A stretch of DNA of 64,000 bases from Paenibacillus thalictri (GTDB taxonomy: Bacteria; Bacillota; Bacilli; Paenibacillales; NBRC-103111), in contig NZ_SIRE01000023.1 of the NCBI RefSeq assembly GCF_004307995.1, forward strand, positions 1-64,000. The letters are read 5' to 3'. The translations under genes and the position numbers were made by a program. Shown here one piece after another: positions 34,203 through 42,521 of the stretch (the stretch's first letter is position 1; the number at the start of each line of letters is the position of its first letter). The notes under the pieces are model-generated. The model did not search any database and was not told the DNA's origin. It saw only the letters and a list, made by a program, of their open reading frames with translations.

Positions 34203-35537
34203 GTGATTTTGTTTATTCATCGCAAAGATTTGCGGGTGTCGGATTTGCCCGCATTCGAATATATACACCGGCTCGGCAGCCCCAGCTTGCATGTCATTAT
34301 TCTCGATCCCGCGCTGCTGGGTCAGAACCGCCATCTGGAGCATAGCGGGATTCACTTTTTGCGTCAGGTGCAGCGGCTGCGCCAGCAGTACCGGGACTGC
34401 GGGCGGCGGCTGCATGTGCTGTACGGGGAACCGCTTGGCGTCGTTAAGCAGCTAGTATCGCGGCATCCCGGCATTGCGGAAATCGTCTGCCACGGCGATT
34501 GCACGCCGTATGCACTGCAGCGCGACCGGAATCTGCAGGACTGGGCTGCCGAAACCGGACGAAAGTTCACTTCTTTTGCCGATCAAGCCCTTGCCGATCT
34601 GCCGGATTTTCAGCAATGGAGCGGACGAAGCGAGCCGTACAAGATCTTCACACCGTTTTACCGAAAATGGCGGGAATATGTCGGTTTGTTTCACCGGCCG
34701 GCCTCTTCCGTCCATGTGGGACAGCTGCATACGGCCGATTTGGCGGCAGATACGGCCGAGCTGCTGATACCCCCTTTTCAACTGGAGTCTTATGAGCCGG
34801 ACACCGATCCCGCCCCCTGTCTCGCAAGTTTTCTCGAAGAGAAGTTATCCGGTTATGCGCAGCGGCGCGACCGCTTTGCCTCCGATGAAACAAGCGGGCT
34901 GAGCCGGTACATGAATACGGGCGCTTTATCGATTCGCACGATATACGAGGCGTTATTGGAGCGGGAGCTGTACGAAGATTGGCTGCGTCAGCTGGCTTGG
35001 CGCGATTTTTACTTGTATCAAGCGAGCGCCGACCCGCTGTTCTTCCGCTACGAGCATACTTACGATATGTCAGCGTTAAGCGACCGTCACTTCGAGGTTT
35101 GGTGCGAAGGGCGGACCGGAATTCCGATCGTCGACGCGGCGATGACCGAACTGAACGCGACCGGCTCCATGCCCAACCGGCTGCGGATGGTCACATCGAT
35201 GTTTTTGACCAAAAATCTGCTTTGCCCGTTCCCTCTGGGCGAACAGTACTTTCGCCGCAAGCTTTCCGATTACGATCGTACGCTGAACCGCGGGGGCTGG
35301 CTGTGGTCGTCTTCGCTTGGTTTTGATGCCGCACCTTATTTCCGGATGATGAATCCGGTCATTCAATCGGAAACCCACGATCCCGCTGGTACGTATATCC
35401 GCCGCTGGCTGCCGGAGCTAGCCCATCTGTCCGACCGCGAGATACACCGTCCGCAGCCGCATGCGATCGTAGATCTGAAACAGTCACGTACACGCGCTAT
35501 CGAAGTGTACAAGCGCATCCTGCAAGGAGCCCATTAA
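34203..35537 (+). CDS. phr: Deoxyribodipyrimidine photolyase
   Basis: A 444-residue class I CPD photolyase/cryptochrome family protein that repairs UV pyrimidine dimers using FADH and light. The N-terminal alpha/beta antenna domain starts ILFIHRKDLRVSDLPAFEYI. The FAD domain shows GLSRYMNTGALSIR, WLRQLAWRDFYLY, GRTGIPIVDAAMTELNATG and NRLRMVTSMFLTKNLL, then LNRGGWLWSSSLGFDAAPYF with conserved Trp. The GTG start has AGGGGA about 10 bases upstream. It appears monocistronic. Confidence 0.94.
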   Translation: MILFIHRKDLRVSDLPAFEYIHRLGSPSLHVIILDPALLGQNRHLEHSGIHFLRQVQRLRQQYRDCGRRLHVLYGEPLGVVKQLVSRHPGIAEIVCHGDCTPYALQRDRNLQDWAAETGRKFTSFADQALADLPDFQQWSGRSEPYKIFTPFYRKWREYVGLFHRPASSVHVGQLHTADLAADTAELLIPPFQLESYEPDTDPAPCLASFLEEKLSGYAQRRDRFASDETSGLSRYMNTGALSIRTIYEALLERELYEDWLRQLAWRDFYLYQASADPLFFRYEHTYDMSALSDRHFEVWCEGRTGIPIVDAAMTELNATGSMPNRLRMVTSMFLTKNLLCPFPLGEQYFRRKLSDYDRTLNRGGWLWSSSLGFDAAPYFRMMNPVIQSETHDPAGTYIRRWLPELAHLSDREIHRPQPHAIVDLKQSRTRAIEVYKRILQGAH

Positions 35538-35671
35538 CGCAATGTCTGAAGACCCGGCCCGCCGCCGGGTTTATTTATATCCTTTTTTCCCCAACACCCT
35601 CTTCCCTTTTTGTTTTATAATACTAAGTGAAGCCTTGTAAGCGATTTTAAAACGAGAAATGAGGGAATGCC

Positions 35672-37387
35672 GTGATCCGCCGCTTTTTTTCCTATTACCG
35701 CCCCTACAAGGGATTGTTTATTCTTGATTTCTCCTGCGCGGTCATCGCCGGACTGCTCGAGCTCGGGTTTCCGCTGGCCGTCAATCAATTTGTCGACAAG
35801 CTACTGCCCGGCAAAGACTGGGCGCTCATCATATGGGCGTGTCTCGCTTTGCTTGCGGTGTATGCGCTGAATACGGGGCTGCAGTATGTCGTAACATATT
35901 GGGGGCACATGCTGGGCATCAACATCGAAACCGATATGCGCAAAAAAATGTTCGACCATATCCAGAAGCTGTCGTTTCGCTTTTTCGACAACACCAAAAC
36001 CGGCCATCTGATGACGCGGATTACGAACGATCTGAACGAAATCGGCGAAATTGCGCACCACGGCCCGGAGGATGTGTTCATCGCCGTGATGACGCTGGTC
36101 GGCGCGTTCTTGTTAATGGTCTCAATCAACTGGCAGCTGGCGCTGCTCACCTTTCTGGTGATTCCGCTCATGGCGTGGCTGGCCATGCATTTCAGCGGCA
36201 AAATGACGCGCACGTACCGGAGGCTGTTCGGCGATTTGGCCGAGTTTAACTCGCGGGTCGAAGATACCGTGGGCGGCATTCGTGTCGTCAAAGCATTCGC
36301 CAACGAAGAACATGAGAAAGGCCTGTTTTCGGTCAACAACTTCAGATACCGCGAAACCAAGCTGATGGCTTATAAAATTATGGCCAAAAGCATGTCGCTA
36401 ACCTATATGTTCATGCGTTTCGTTTCCTTGTTTGTGATGGTGTGCGGCACCTGGTTTGTCATTCACGGAGAACTGACTTACGGACAATTCGTCGCTTTCC
36501 TGCTGCTGACCAACGTGTTTTTCCGCCCGATCGAAAAGATTAACGCGGTAATCGAAAGTTACCCGAAAGGGATTGCCGGTTTTAAGCGGTATGTCGAAAT
36601 TCTCGACACGCAGCCCGATGTCACCGATGCGCCAAATGCGATAGAAGTCGACCGGCTGCGCGGCAACATCCGCTACAACGCCGTCTCATTCGGTTACGAG
36701 GCCGATAAAAACATCATCTCCCGCATCGATCTTTCGATCTCCGCAGGGGAGACGATCGCCTTCGTCGGTCCGTCCGGCGCCGGCAAAACAACGCTGTGCA
36801 GCCTGCTTCCGCGGTTCTACGACTGCACCCAAGGCGGCATCAGCATCGATGGCACCGATATCCGCCATATGACGCTTTCGTCGCTGCGCCGGCAGATCGG
36901 CATCGTCCAGCAGGACGTATTCCTGTTCTCCGGCTCGATCCGGGAAAATATCGCTTACGGCAAGCTGGACGCCACGGACGAACAAATCTGGGACGCGGCC
37001 CGGCGGGCGCAGCTGGAACCGTTCATCCGCAGCCAGCCCGGCGGCATGGACACGATCATCGGCGAACGGGGCGTCAAGCTGTCCGGCGGACAAAAGCAGC
37101 GGCTCGCGATCGCCAGAATGTTTCTGAAAAATCCGCCGATCCTCATTCTCGACGAAGCGACATCCGCGCTGGATACCGAGACGGAGGCGGCCATCCAGCA
37201 ATCGCTGGCCGAATTGTCACAGGGACGTACAACGCTGGTCATCGCCCACCGGCTGGCGACCATTAAGAACGCCGACCGCATCATCGTTGTCACCGACCAA
37301 GGCATTGCCGAACAGGGCAGGCACCAAGAGCTGGTATCGTCCGGCGGCATTTACAGCAGACTGCACAAAGCGCAATTTGGAACCTAA
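35672..37387 (+). CDS. ABC exporter, homodimer type
   Basis: A 571-residue half-transporter with six membrane segments (about 15-285) and a canonical nucleotide-binding domain: Walker A GPSGAGKTT, signature LSGGQ, Walker B ILILDEATSALD and switch His in VIAHRLAT. Because all catalytic residues are intact and no partner gene adjoins, it probably acts as a homodimer, in contrast to the pair at 23.7-27.3 kb. GAGGGAA precedes the GTG start. The cargo is unknown (lipid or drug). The HAD gene begins 25 bp later. Confidence 0.92.
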   Translation: MIRRFFSYYRPYKGLFILDFSCAVIAGLLELGFPLAVNQFVDKLLPGKDWALIIWACLALLAVYALNTGLQYVVTYWGHMLGINIETDMRKKMFDHIQKLSFRFFDNTKTGHLMTRITNDLNEIGEIAHHGPEDVFIAVMTLVGAFLLMVSINWQLALLTFLVIPLMAWLAMHFSGKMTRTYRRLFGDLAEFNSRVEDTVGGIRVVKAFANEEHEKGLFSVNNFRYRETKLMAYKIMAKSMSLTYMFMRFVSLFVMVCGTWFVIHGELTYGQFVAFLLLTNVFFRPIEKINAVIESYPKGIAGFKRYVEILDTQPDVTDAPNAIEVDRLRGNIRYNAVSFGYEADKNIISRIDLSISAGETIAFVGPSGAGKTTLCSLLPRFYDCTQGGISIDGTDIRHMTLSSLRRQIGIVQQDVFLFSGSIRENIAYGKLDATDEQIWDAARRAQLEPFIRSQPGGMDTIIGERGVKLSGGQKQRLAIARMFLKNPPILILDEATSALDTETEAAIQQSLAELSQGRTTLVIAHRLATIKNADRIIVVTDQGIAEQGRHQELVSSGGIYSRLHKAQFGT

Positions 37388-37412
37388 CACTACACATCAA
37401 GGAGCGATGCCG

Positions 37413-38126
37413 ATGCCTTCATGGAAGCTGGTTTTGTTCGATTTGGACGACACCTTGGTACGGTTTGACGATTACTGGCCGGACAGCATCAAAGAAACGT
37501 TCAGACAGCATGAGGCAACGCGCGGGTTCGATGCGGAACAATTGTTTGATGTATTTATGGTTAAAAACAGTGCGCTCGTCGATCAATATCACAAACAAGA
37601 GATCAGCCTGCAGCGGTTTCGCAATGAGCGGCTGATTGCCGCCTTGGCGGAATATGGCGTGCAAGCCGATGAAGACGCGGCTATCTCGTTCAACCGCCTG
37701 CACCGGCAGATCAGCAAATCGTTTATGAGAGCGGACCCGGAGCTGGTCTCCTTGCTTCAGGAGCTGAGCGTTTCTTACCGGTTCGGCATCGTAACCAACG
37801 GGACCACGAATTGGCAGCATGATAAAATCCAAGCAGCCGGCATCGGCTGTTTTTTTACCAGAGAAAACGTCGTTACCTCGGAGGATGTCGGCTGCGAGAA
37901 ACCGGACCCGGAAACATACTCCACCGCACTCCGGCATTACCGGATGAAACCGGAAGAAGCCGTATTTATCGGCGACTCCTGGAAAAACGATGTGCTCGGT
38001 CCCGCGCAGCTTCGCATGCAGGCCATCTGGGTCAATTTGCGTAAGGAGCAGGTTCCCGACGGCTCACCGCAGACTCATATCGGGACGGTGGAGAACATCT
38101 TGGACATTCGGCGGTTTTTGTTATAG
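37413..38126 (+). CDS. HAD family hydrolase
   Basis: A 237-residue HAD phosphatase of the YjjG/pyrimidine-nucleotidase-like type. Motif I is LFDLDDTLVRFD (nucleophile Asp in DLDDT), motif II is IVTNGTT, motif III Lys is in GCEKPDPETY and motif IV is FIGDSWKNDVLG. A helical cap (about 15-100) follows motif I. AAGGAG is eight bases before ATG 37413 and only two before an ATG two codons earlier, so 37413 is chosen. It is likely cotranscribed with the ABC exporter. Confidence 0.9.
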   Translation: MPSWKLVLFDLDDTLVRFDDYWPDSIKETFRQHEATRGFDAEQLFDVFMVKNSALVDQYHKQEISLQRFRNERLIAALAEYGVQADEDAAISFNRLHRQISKSFMRADPELVSLLQELSVSYRFGIVTNGTTNWQHDKIQAAGIGCFFTRENVVTSEDVGCEKPDPETYSTALRHYRMKPEEAVFIGDSWKNDVLGPAQLRMQAIWVNLRKEQVPDGSPQTHIGTVENILDIRRFLL

Positions 38127-38181
38127 GCTATGGAAAGATAGATTTACAGGATAGAATAACTTTTTTTGTGAGGTAGTTGTG

Positions 38182-39552
38182 ATGCAGACGAAAGCCGGGC
38201 GCAAAAGCTTCCGAATCCGCTTGGACGAAATGGTTCAATCGCTGCGCAGAGACATCGTGAGCGGCAAGCTGCCGATCGGCGGATTCCTGCCGTCGGAAAG
38301 CGACCTGGAAGGACAGTTTCACTTAAGCAACAATTCCGTCCGCAAAGGGCTGGACATCCTTGTGCAGGAGGGGCTGCTGGAGAAAATACCGCGTGTCGGC
38401 AACCGGGTGCTTTCTCCCTCCCCGCATGCTACGACGGTCATTAAATTCGGTTATCACAATACAATCGGCAATCAGACGGAAATCGCCGATCTGATCGCCA
38501 AATTCCACAAGCTTTGCCCCCATATCCAGGTGCAGCCGCTGGAGCTTCCCGAGAACAGCTACAGCCATGCCATTGAAGAGTATCTGGAGGCCGGTCTGCT
38601 GGATGTGGTCATGTTCAACAACAACAGTTTTCAGGATTTTGTCGAAAACGGAAGTACCGGCCTTCTTGAACCTGTCGATATCGGCGCGGACATTCCCCGC
38701 TTTCTGCAGGAACCGTTTATTCATAACGGCCGTTCTTTGGCGTATCCTTTTATTTATTCACCGGTCATTCTCTGCTACCACCGCGGGCATCTGCAGGAAA
38801 AAGGCGTGCCCGAACCGGACAGCAGCTGGTCATGGGACGATCTGCTCCGGCATGTCAAACAGCTCGCCGTCAAAAATGAACGGTTCGGCTTTTATTTCCA
38901 CCTGCAATCACGCAACCGCTGGCCGGTATTCCTGCTGCAAAGCGGGCTGAGCTTGCCGGTGGCGGCGGATAGCGACCGGACCGGCTTGGAGGAGCGGCTG
39001 AAGACCAGCCTGGAAATGTGCCGGGAGCTGCTCGCCAGTTCGGAGGATTCCCCGATGGCGCTGTCCGAAGCCGATGCGGAAAGCCTGCTGCAGCGGGAAA
39101 AAGTGTCTGTAATGATGACGACGTATTTTTTCCTGAATGCGCTCAAGCGCTCCGATCTTCCGTTTGACGTGGCGCCACTTCCCGCTTTGTACAATTCGAA
39201 TACACTGCTGCTGGTTGTCGGACTGGCTATGAACAGCAAATCAAGCTGTAAAGAGGCAGCCGGACGTTTCGTGCAGTTCCTCACCTCCTACGAGACGCAG
39301 CTGTTTATCCGGCAGCATACGCTGAATATTCCGGCGCACAGCCGGGTAGCGGAATGGCGCGGGACAGAACACCTGAACCGCCCTTCCCGGTTTTCCATGT
39401 ACCGGGAAATTATTCCGACCTACAGATCACTTTCCGATCTTGGCGTGAGCAACGCCAAGCTGCGGGATATTCAACGGGAGGTTATGCTGTATGTCTCCGG
39501 CCTGCAGGACAGCCATACGTTATGCGGCCATATCTGGCAGCTGCTCAAGTAA
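38182..39552 (+). CDS. GntR regulator fused to a solute-binding-like domain
   Basis: A 456-residue fusion. Residues 10-75 are a GntR winged helix (LDEMVQSLRRDIVSGKLPIG, FLPSESDLEGQF, NSVRKGLDILVQEGLLEK). Residues 85-455 resemble family 1 extracellular sugar-binding proteins (IADLIAKFHKLCPHIQVQPL, LDVVMFNNN, WSWDDLLRHVKQL), but with no signal peptide, so the binding domain is cytoplasmic and presumably senses a ligand. GAGGT lies seven bases before ATG 38182. Downstream are a promoter with an operator-like palindrome, an esterase and a true solute-binding lipoprotein, its likely targets. Confidence 0.88.
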   Translation: MQTKAGRKSFRIRLDEMVQSLRRDIVSGKLPIGGFLPSESDLEGQFHLSNNSVRKGLDILVQEGLLEKIPRVGNRVLSPSPHATTVIKFGYHNTIGNQTEIADLIAKFHKLCPHIQVQPLELPENSYSHAIEEYLEAGLLDVVMFNNNSFQDFVENGSTGLLEPVDIGADIPRFLQEPFIHNGRSLAYPFIYSPVILCYHRGHLQEKGVPEPDSSWSWDDLLRHVKQLAVKNERFGFYFHLQSRNRWPVFLLQSGLSLPVAADSDRTGLEERLKTSLEMCRELLASSEDSPMALSEADAESLLQREKVSVMMTTYFFLNALKRSDLPFDVAPLPALYNSNTLLLVVGLAMNSKSSCKEAAGRFVQFLTSYETQLFIRQHTLNIPAHSRVAEWRGTEHLNRPSRFSMYREIIPTYRSLSDLGVSNAKLRDIQREVMLYVSGLQDSHTLCGHIWQLLK

Positions 39553-39596
39553 GCTTAAGAGTTAATCATAATCGCTCCATTGGTTATTCCGGAATG

Positions 39597-39628
39597 AGGC
39601 AGGTCTTCGCGACCTGCCTTTTTTTTTA
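39597..39628 (+). terminator. Terminator of the GntR-fusion gene
   Basis: AGGCAGGTC (39597-39605) and GACCTGCCT (39611-39619) form a 9-bp stem with a short TTCGC loop, followed by nine T. This is a strong intrinsic terminator. Confidence 0.92.
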
Positions 39629-39643
39629 TTTCCAATTTCGTGG

Positions 39644-39709
39644 TTGACGGTCAAGCATAATGTGCCTTATAGTAGTTATGGGTCAGTAATGGGTCAATAA
39701 AATTGATCC
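39644..39709 (+). promoter_or_regulatory. Promoter and operator of esterase-SBP operon
   Basis: TTGACG (39644-39649) and TATAGT (39668-39673) are 18 bases apart. At the predicted start come GGGTCA (39680-39685) and then GGGTCAAT (39691-39698), AAA, ATTGATCC (39702-39709), a palindrome with one mismatch. The site overlaps the transcription start, so a repressor, probably the GntR fusion encoded upstream, may bind here. Confidence 0.6.
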
Positions 39710-39747
39710 GTTCATGAAACGTATTTTATTAACAGGAGCTGCTTCTT

Positions 39748-40854
39748 ATGGAATCAAGTCAACCTATGTGCATTCATGAAGGGGTGTTGTTTCATAACGT
39801 CAGCGAACTTGAAAAAAGAGAGCGCTTACCCGGACTCCGGCTGCAGCGGTTTCCCCGCACGGTTCGTGAATCGCTAAACGCCAAGGCCCGGGTCAAAGCC
39901 GCCCAATCAAACGGCTGCGAAATCCGTTTTGTTACGGAATCGAGGTATGTCAATGTGACCGTGTCCGCAGTGGAATCGGGCGGATTCGCTCACGTGTTCA
40001 GGGGGGACTTATACCACTCCTCCCATCCTCTAACGGCTGGCGTCCTTCACACCTTGCATCTGGAGACCCCTGAGCGTTTGGCCCAAGTGAGTCAGACGGT
40101 TCTGCACAACCGGGCGTATTCGCCGGACGTCTGGAGGATCCATTTCGACCGGGTAGGGGCGGTATTCCATGAAGTCGACGCCTTCGGCTGCGAAGTACGC
40201 CCTCCGGAGAGCGGCCCGCTCCCTAAGCTGACGCTGCTGGCCTATGGTTCTTCCATCACACAGGCTGCCGGCGCGACTAACCATTACAACGGATATATTC
40301 AGCAGGCCGCCCGAAGACTGGAAGCGGATGCGCTGAATCTGGGTCTCAGCGGCTCATGTTACTGCGAGCGGGAAATCGCCGACTTTATCGCCGGACACGG
40401 CGGCTGGGACGCGGCATTCCTCGAGCTTGGCGTAAATATGCGCGGCGTGTTCACGCCGGAGCAATACGAGCAGCGGGCGTCGTATTTGCTAGACCGGGTC
40501 ATTGCGGAGAACCCCGGGAAACCGGTCTTCATAACGACCATTTATCCCAATCGGGCAACCTTCTTCACCAATCCCGGCGATCCGCTGGCCGAACACGAAA
40601 GGCGCTACAACGATATCCTGCGAAACTACGCCGCCCGCACACCGTACCCCGACCTGCACCTGATCGAAGGCCATGAGATCATGAGCGACTTTACTTCCTT
40701 GACGACCGATCTGATCCACCCTTCCGACTACGGCCACATGCTGATGGGAGAGCAATTGGCCGGGCATATGCGCCCCGCAATCGAGCGGCTGCGAACCATG
40801 CAGCAGCAAGCTGCAAACCAATTAGAGTCAGATATGAGTCAAATCCAATTATAA
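39748..40854 (+). CDS. SGNH-type esterase/lipase
   Basis: A 368-residue GDSL/SGNH hydrolase. An N-terminal beta-rich part (about 1-160) is followed by the catalytic domain: block I LAYGSSITQ (nucleophile Ser), block II NLGLSGSCY, block III LELGVNM (Asn) and block V DLIHPSDYGH (Asp/His). No signal peptide, so it is probably cytoplasmic. This arrangement is seen in carbohydrate esterases that remove acyl groups from sugars. An extracellular solute-binding protein gene follows 13 bp later, which suggests it acts on the imported compound. Confidence 0.88.
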   Translation: MESSQPMCIHEGVLFHNVSELEKRERLPGLRLQRFPRTVRESLNAKARVKAAQSNGCEIRFVTESRYVNVTVSAVESGGFAHVFRGDLYHSSHPLTAGVLHTLHLETPERLAQVSQTVLHNRAYSPDVWRIHFDRVGAVFHEVDAFGCEVRPPESGPLPKLTLLAYGSSITQAAGATNHYNGYIQQAARRLEADALNLGLSGSCYCEREIADFIAGHGGWDAAFLELGVNMRGVFTPEQYEQRASYLLDRVIAENPGKPVFITTIYPNRATFFTNPGDPLAEHERRYNDILRNYAARTPYPDLHLIEGHEIMSDFTSLTTDLIHPSDYGHMLMGEQLAGHMRPAIERLRTMQQQAANQLESDMSQIQL

Positions 40855-40867
40855 AGGGGATATCATA

Positions 40868-42436
40868 ATGAAAAAATGGTTCGTTTCCGCTATCAGCTTA
40901 AGCCTTACCGCCGCGCTTGCGGTCGGCTGCACGTCAAGTACGCCGCCAGCCGCGAGCACGGGATCCGACGGCAAACCCGCCCCCGCTCCACAGGGCAAAA
41001 CCACATTTTCCATCTCCATCCGTTCCGGCAATGTCGGGTATGCCGAAAACAGCCCGGACATCAACCAAGATAAATGGGTGAAAAAGATGGAGGAGCTGTC
41101 CAATACCGACTTGGATATCCGTATTTTGCCGGCCAAAGATTTTGACCAAAAAATGATTCAGCTTATGGCTACGGGCGACATCCCCGATGTCGTGCAGGTT
41201 GGCGACGGATTAAATAACCTACAGCTGGCCGGATCGGTACAAGCCGGCGTGTTTCTGCCGCTCAACGATCTGCTCGAAAAATACGGGCAAAATCTGCTGA
41301 AAAAAATACCGAAAGAAGCTTGGGCGCGCGAAACCGATGCGAGCGGCAAGATCTACGCTATCCCCGAATGGCTGTCCAATCCGTCGCGGCGGGCTACATG
41401 GATCCGTGCCGACCTGCTGGAAAAAACCGGACTTCCCGAGCCGAAGACGGTCGACGATTATTTAAACGTCATGCGTGCGTTTAAAAAGCTTGGCGTTGAA
41501 AACCCTTACATGGGCCGTGAGGACTTCGTTTATTCGGACGTATTTTTTGGCGCATACGGCATTTACAGCCAGTTTTTCATGAAGCAAGGCGACCAGATCG
41601 TGCCCCAGTTTTTTAACGTTGAAGGGATGCAGAAGGCGATCCAAACCTACAAAACGATGGTCGACGAAGGCCTGATCGGCAAAGAATTCGTTACGACCAA
41701 CCCGACAAAATTCAGAACCGATATCGTGGCGGGCAAAGCGGGGATCTGGAACATGAACGCCAACCTGCTGATGCAGTGGGACCAGCAGCTCCGGGATTCG
41801 GTGCCTACCGGCAAGATGAAGCTGATCCCCTCCCCGGTCGGACCCGACGGCAAAGGCGGCAACCGGCTGTACGGCAGCGTCACCCGTGCTTATTTTATTA
41901 ATAAAAATACAAAGGACCCTGCCGGGATCATTAAGTTTTTTGATTGGATGGTCGGCGATGAAGCGGAGAAGTTTTTCACATTTGGCGTCAAAGGCGAAAA
42001 CTACACCGAGGACAACGGCAAGATCAATTACAAAATGCCGGCCAATGCGAAAGAATCGGACGAAGAGACCTTCCGGCAAATCCTGCTCTGGTTCGTGCAG
42101 GATACGACTTACAACAAAGGTGTGCTGAATCTGACTCCGGAGGGGCAAAACTTAATTAAGACTTACGATACGATGCTGGCGAAGGAAGGCATTGACGGCA
42201 TCCAATTCGACCCGCAGCTGCCAAGTCTGGTGAAAATCCCGGACATCGCGCCTACCTTCGACAAGTTCCCGCCGGTGCTGCTGACTCATATTTTTAAAAT
42301 GGTGTACGGCAAGGAACCGATCTCCGATTACCCGAAAGTGCTAGAGGAATGGAAGCAAAAGGGCGGCGATCAAGTCATTAAAGAAGCAACGGAGAGATAC
42401 AACAAAAAAGACGGTGTCATTATGCCGCGGAAATAA
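40868..42436 (+). CDS. ABC extracellular solute-binding lipoprotein
   Basis: A 522-residue family 1 solute-binding protein. Signal peptide KKWFVSAISLSLTAALAVGC with lipobox AVGC, then an STPPAASTG linker. The mature protein has PDVVQVGDGLNN, NPYMGREDFVYSD and a long C-terminal lobe, of the Paenibacillus LipO/YtcQ oligosaccharide-binding type. AAAGGGG precedes the ATG. No permease or ATPase genes are found beside it, so it must share a transporter encoded elsewhere or act as a sensor. It ends at a strong terminator. Confidence 0.92.
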   Translation: MKKWFVSAISLSLTAALAVGCTSSTPPAASTGSDGKPAPAPQGKTTFSISIRSGNVGYAENSPDINQDKWVKKMEELSNTDLDIRILPAKDFDQKMIQLMATGDIPDVVQVGDGLNNLQLAGSVQAGVFLPLNDLLEKYGQNLLKKIPKEAWARETDASGKIYAIPEWLSNPSRRATWIRADLLEKTGLPEPKTVDDYLNVMRAFKKLGVENPYMGREDFVYSDVFFGAYGIYSQFFMKQGDQIVPQFFNVEGMQKAIQTYKTMVDEGLIGKEFVTTNPTKFRTDIVAGKAGIWNMNANLLMQWDQQLRDSVPTGKMKLIPSPVGPDGKGGNRLYGSVTRAYFINKNTKDPAGIIKFFDWMVGDEAEKFFTFGVKGENYTEDNGKINYKMPANAKESDEETFRQILLWFVQDTTYNKGVLNLTPEGQNLIKTYDTMLAKEGIDGIQFDPQLPSLVKIPDIAPTFDKFPPVLLTHIFKMVYGKEPISDYPKVLEEWKQKGGDQVIKEATERYNKKDGVIMPRK

Positions 42437-42457
42437 CATTGTCTGCGTAACAAACGA

Positions 42458-42510
42458 ATAAGCCCTTGGCATTTCTCCGTAGGAGAGAAGCTAAGGGCTT
42501 ATTATTTATT
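42458..42510 (+). terminator. Terminator of esterase-SBP operon
   Basis: ATAAGCCCTT (42458-42467) and AAGGGCTTAT (42493-42502) form a 10-bp stem that continues through TTTCTCC/GGAGAGAA, followed by TATTTATT. It also lies at the end of the convergent STAND gene. Confidence 0.85.
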
Positions 42511-42521
42511 GCGGGCATGTG

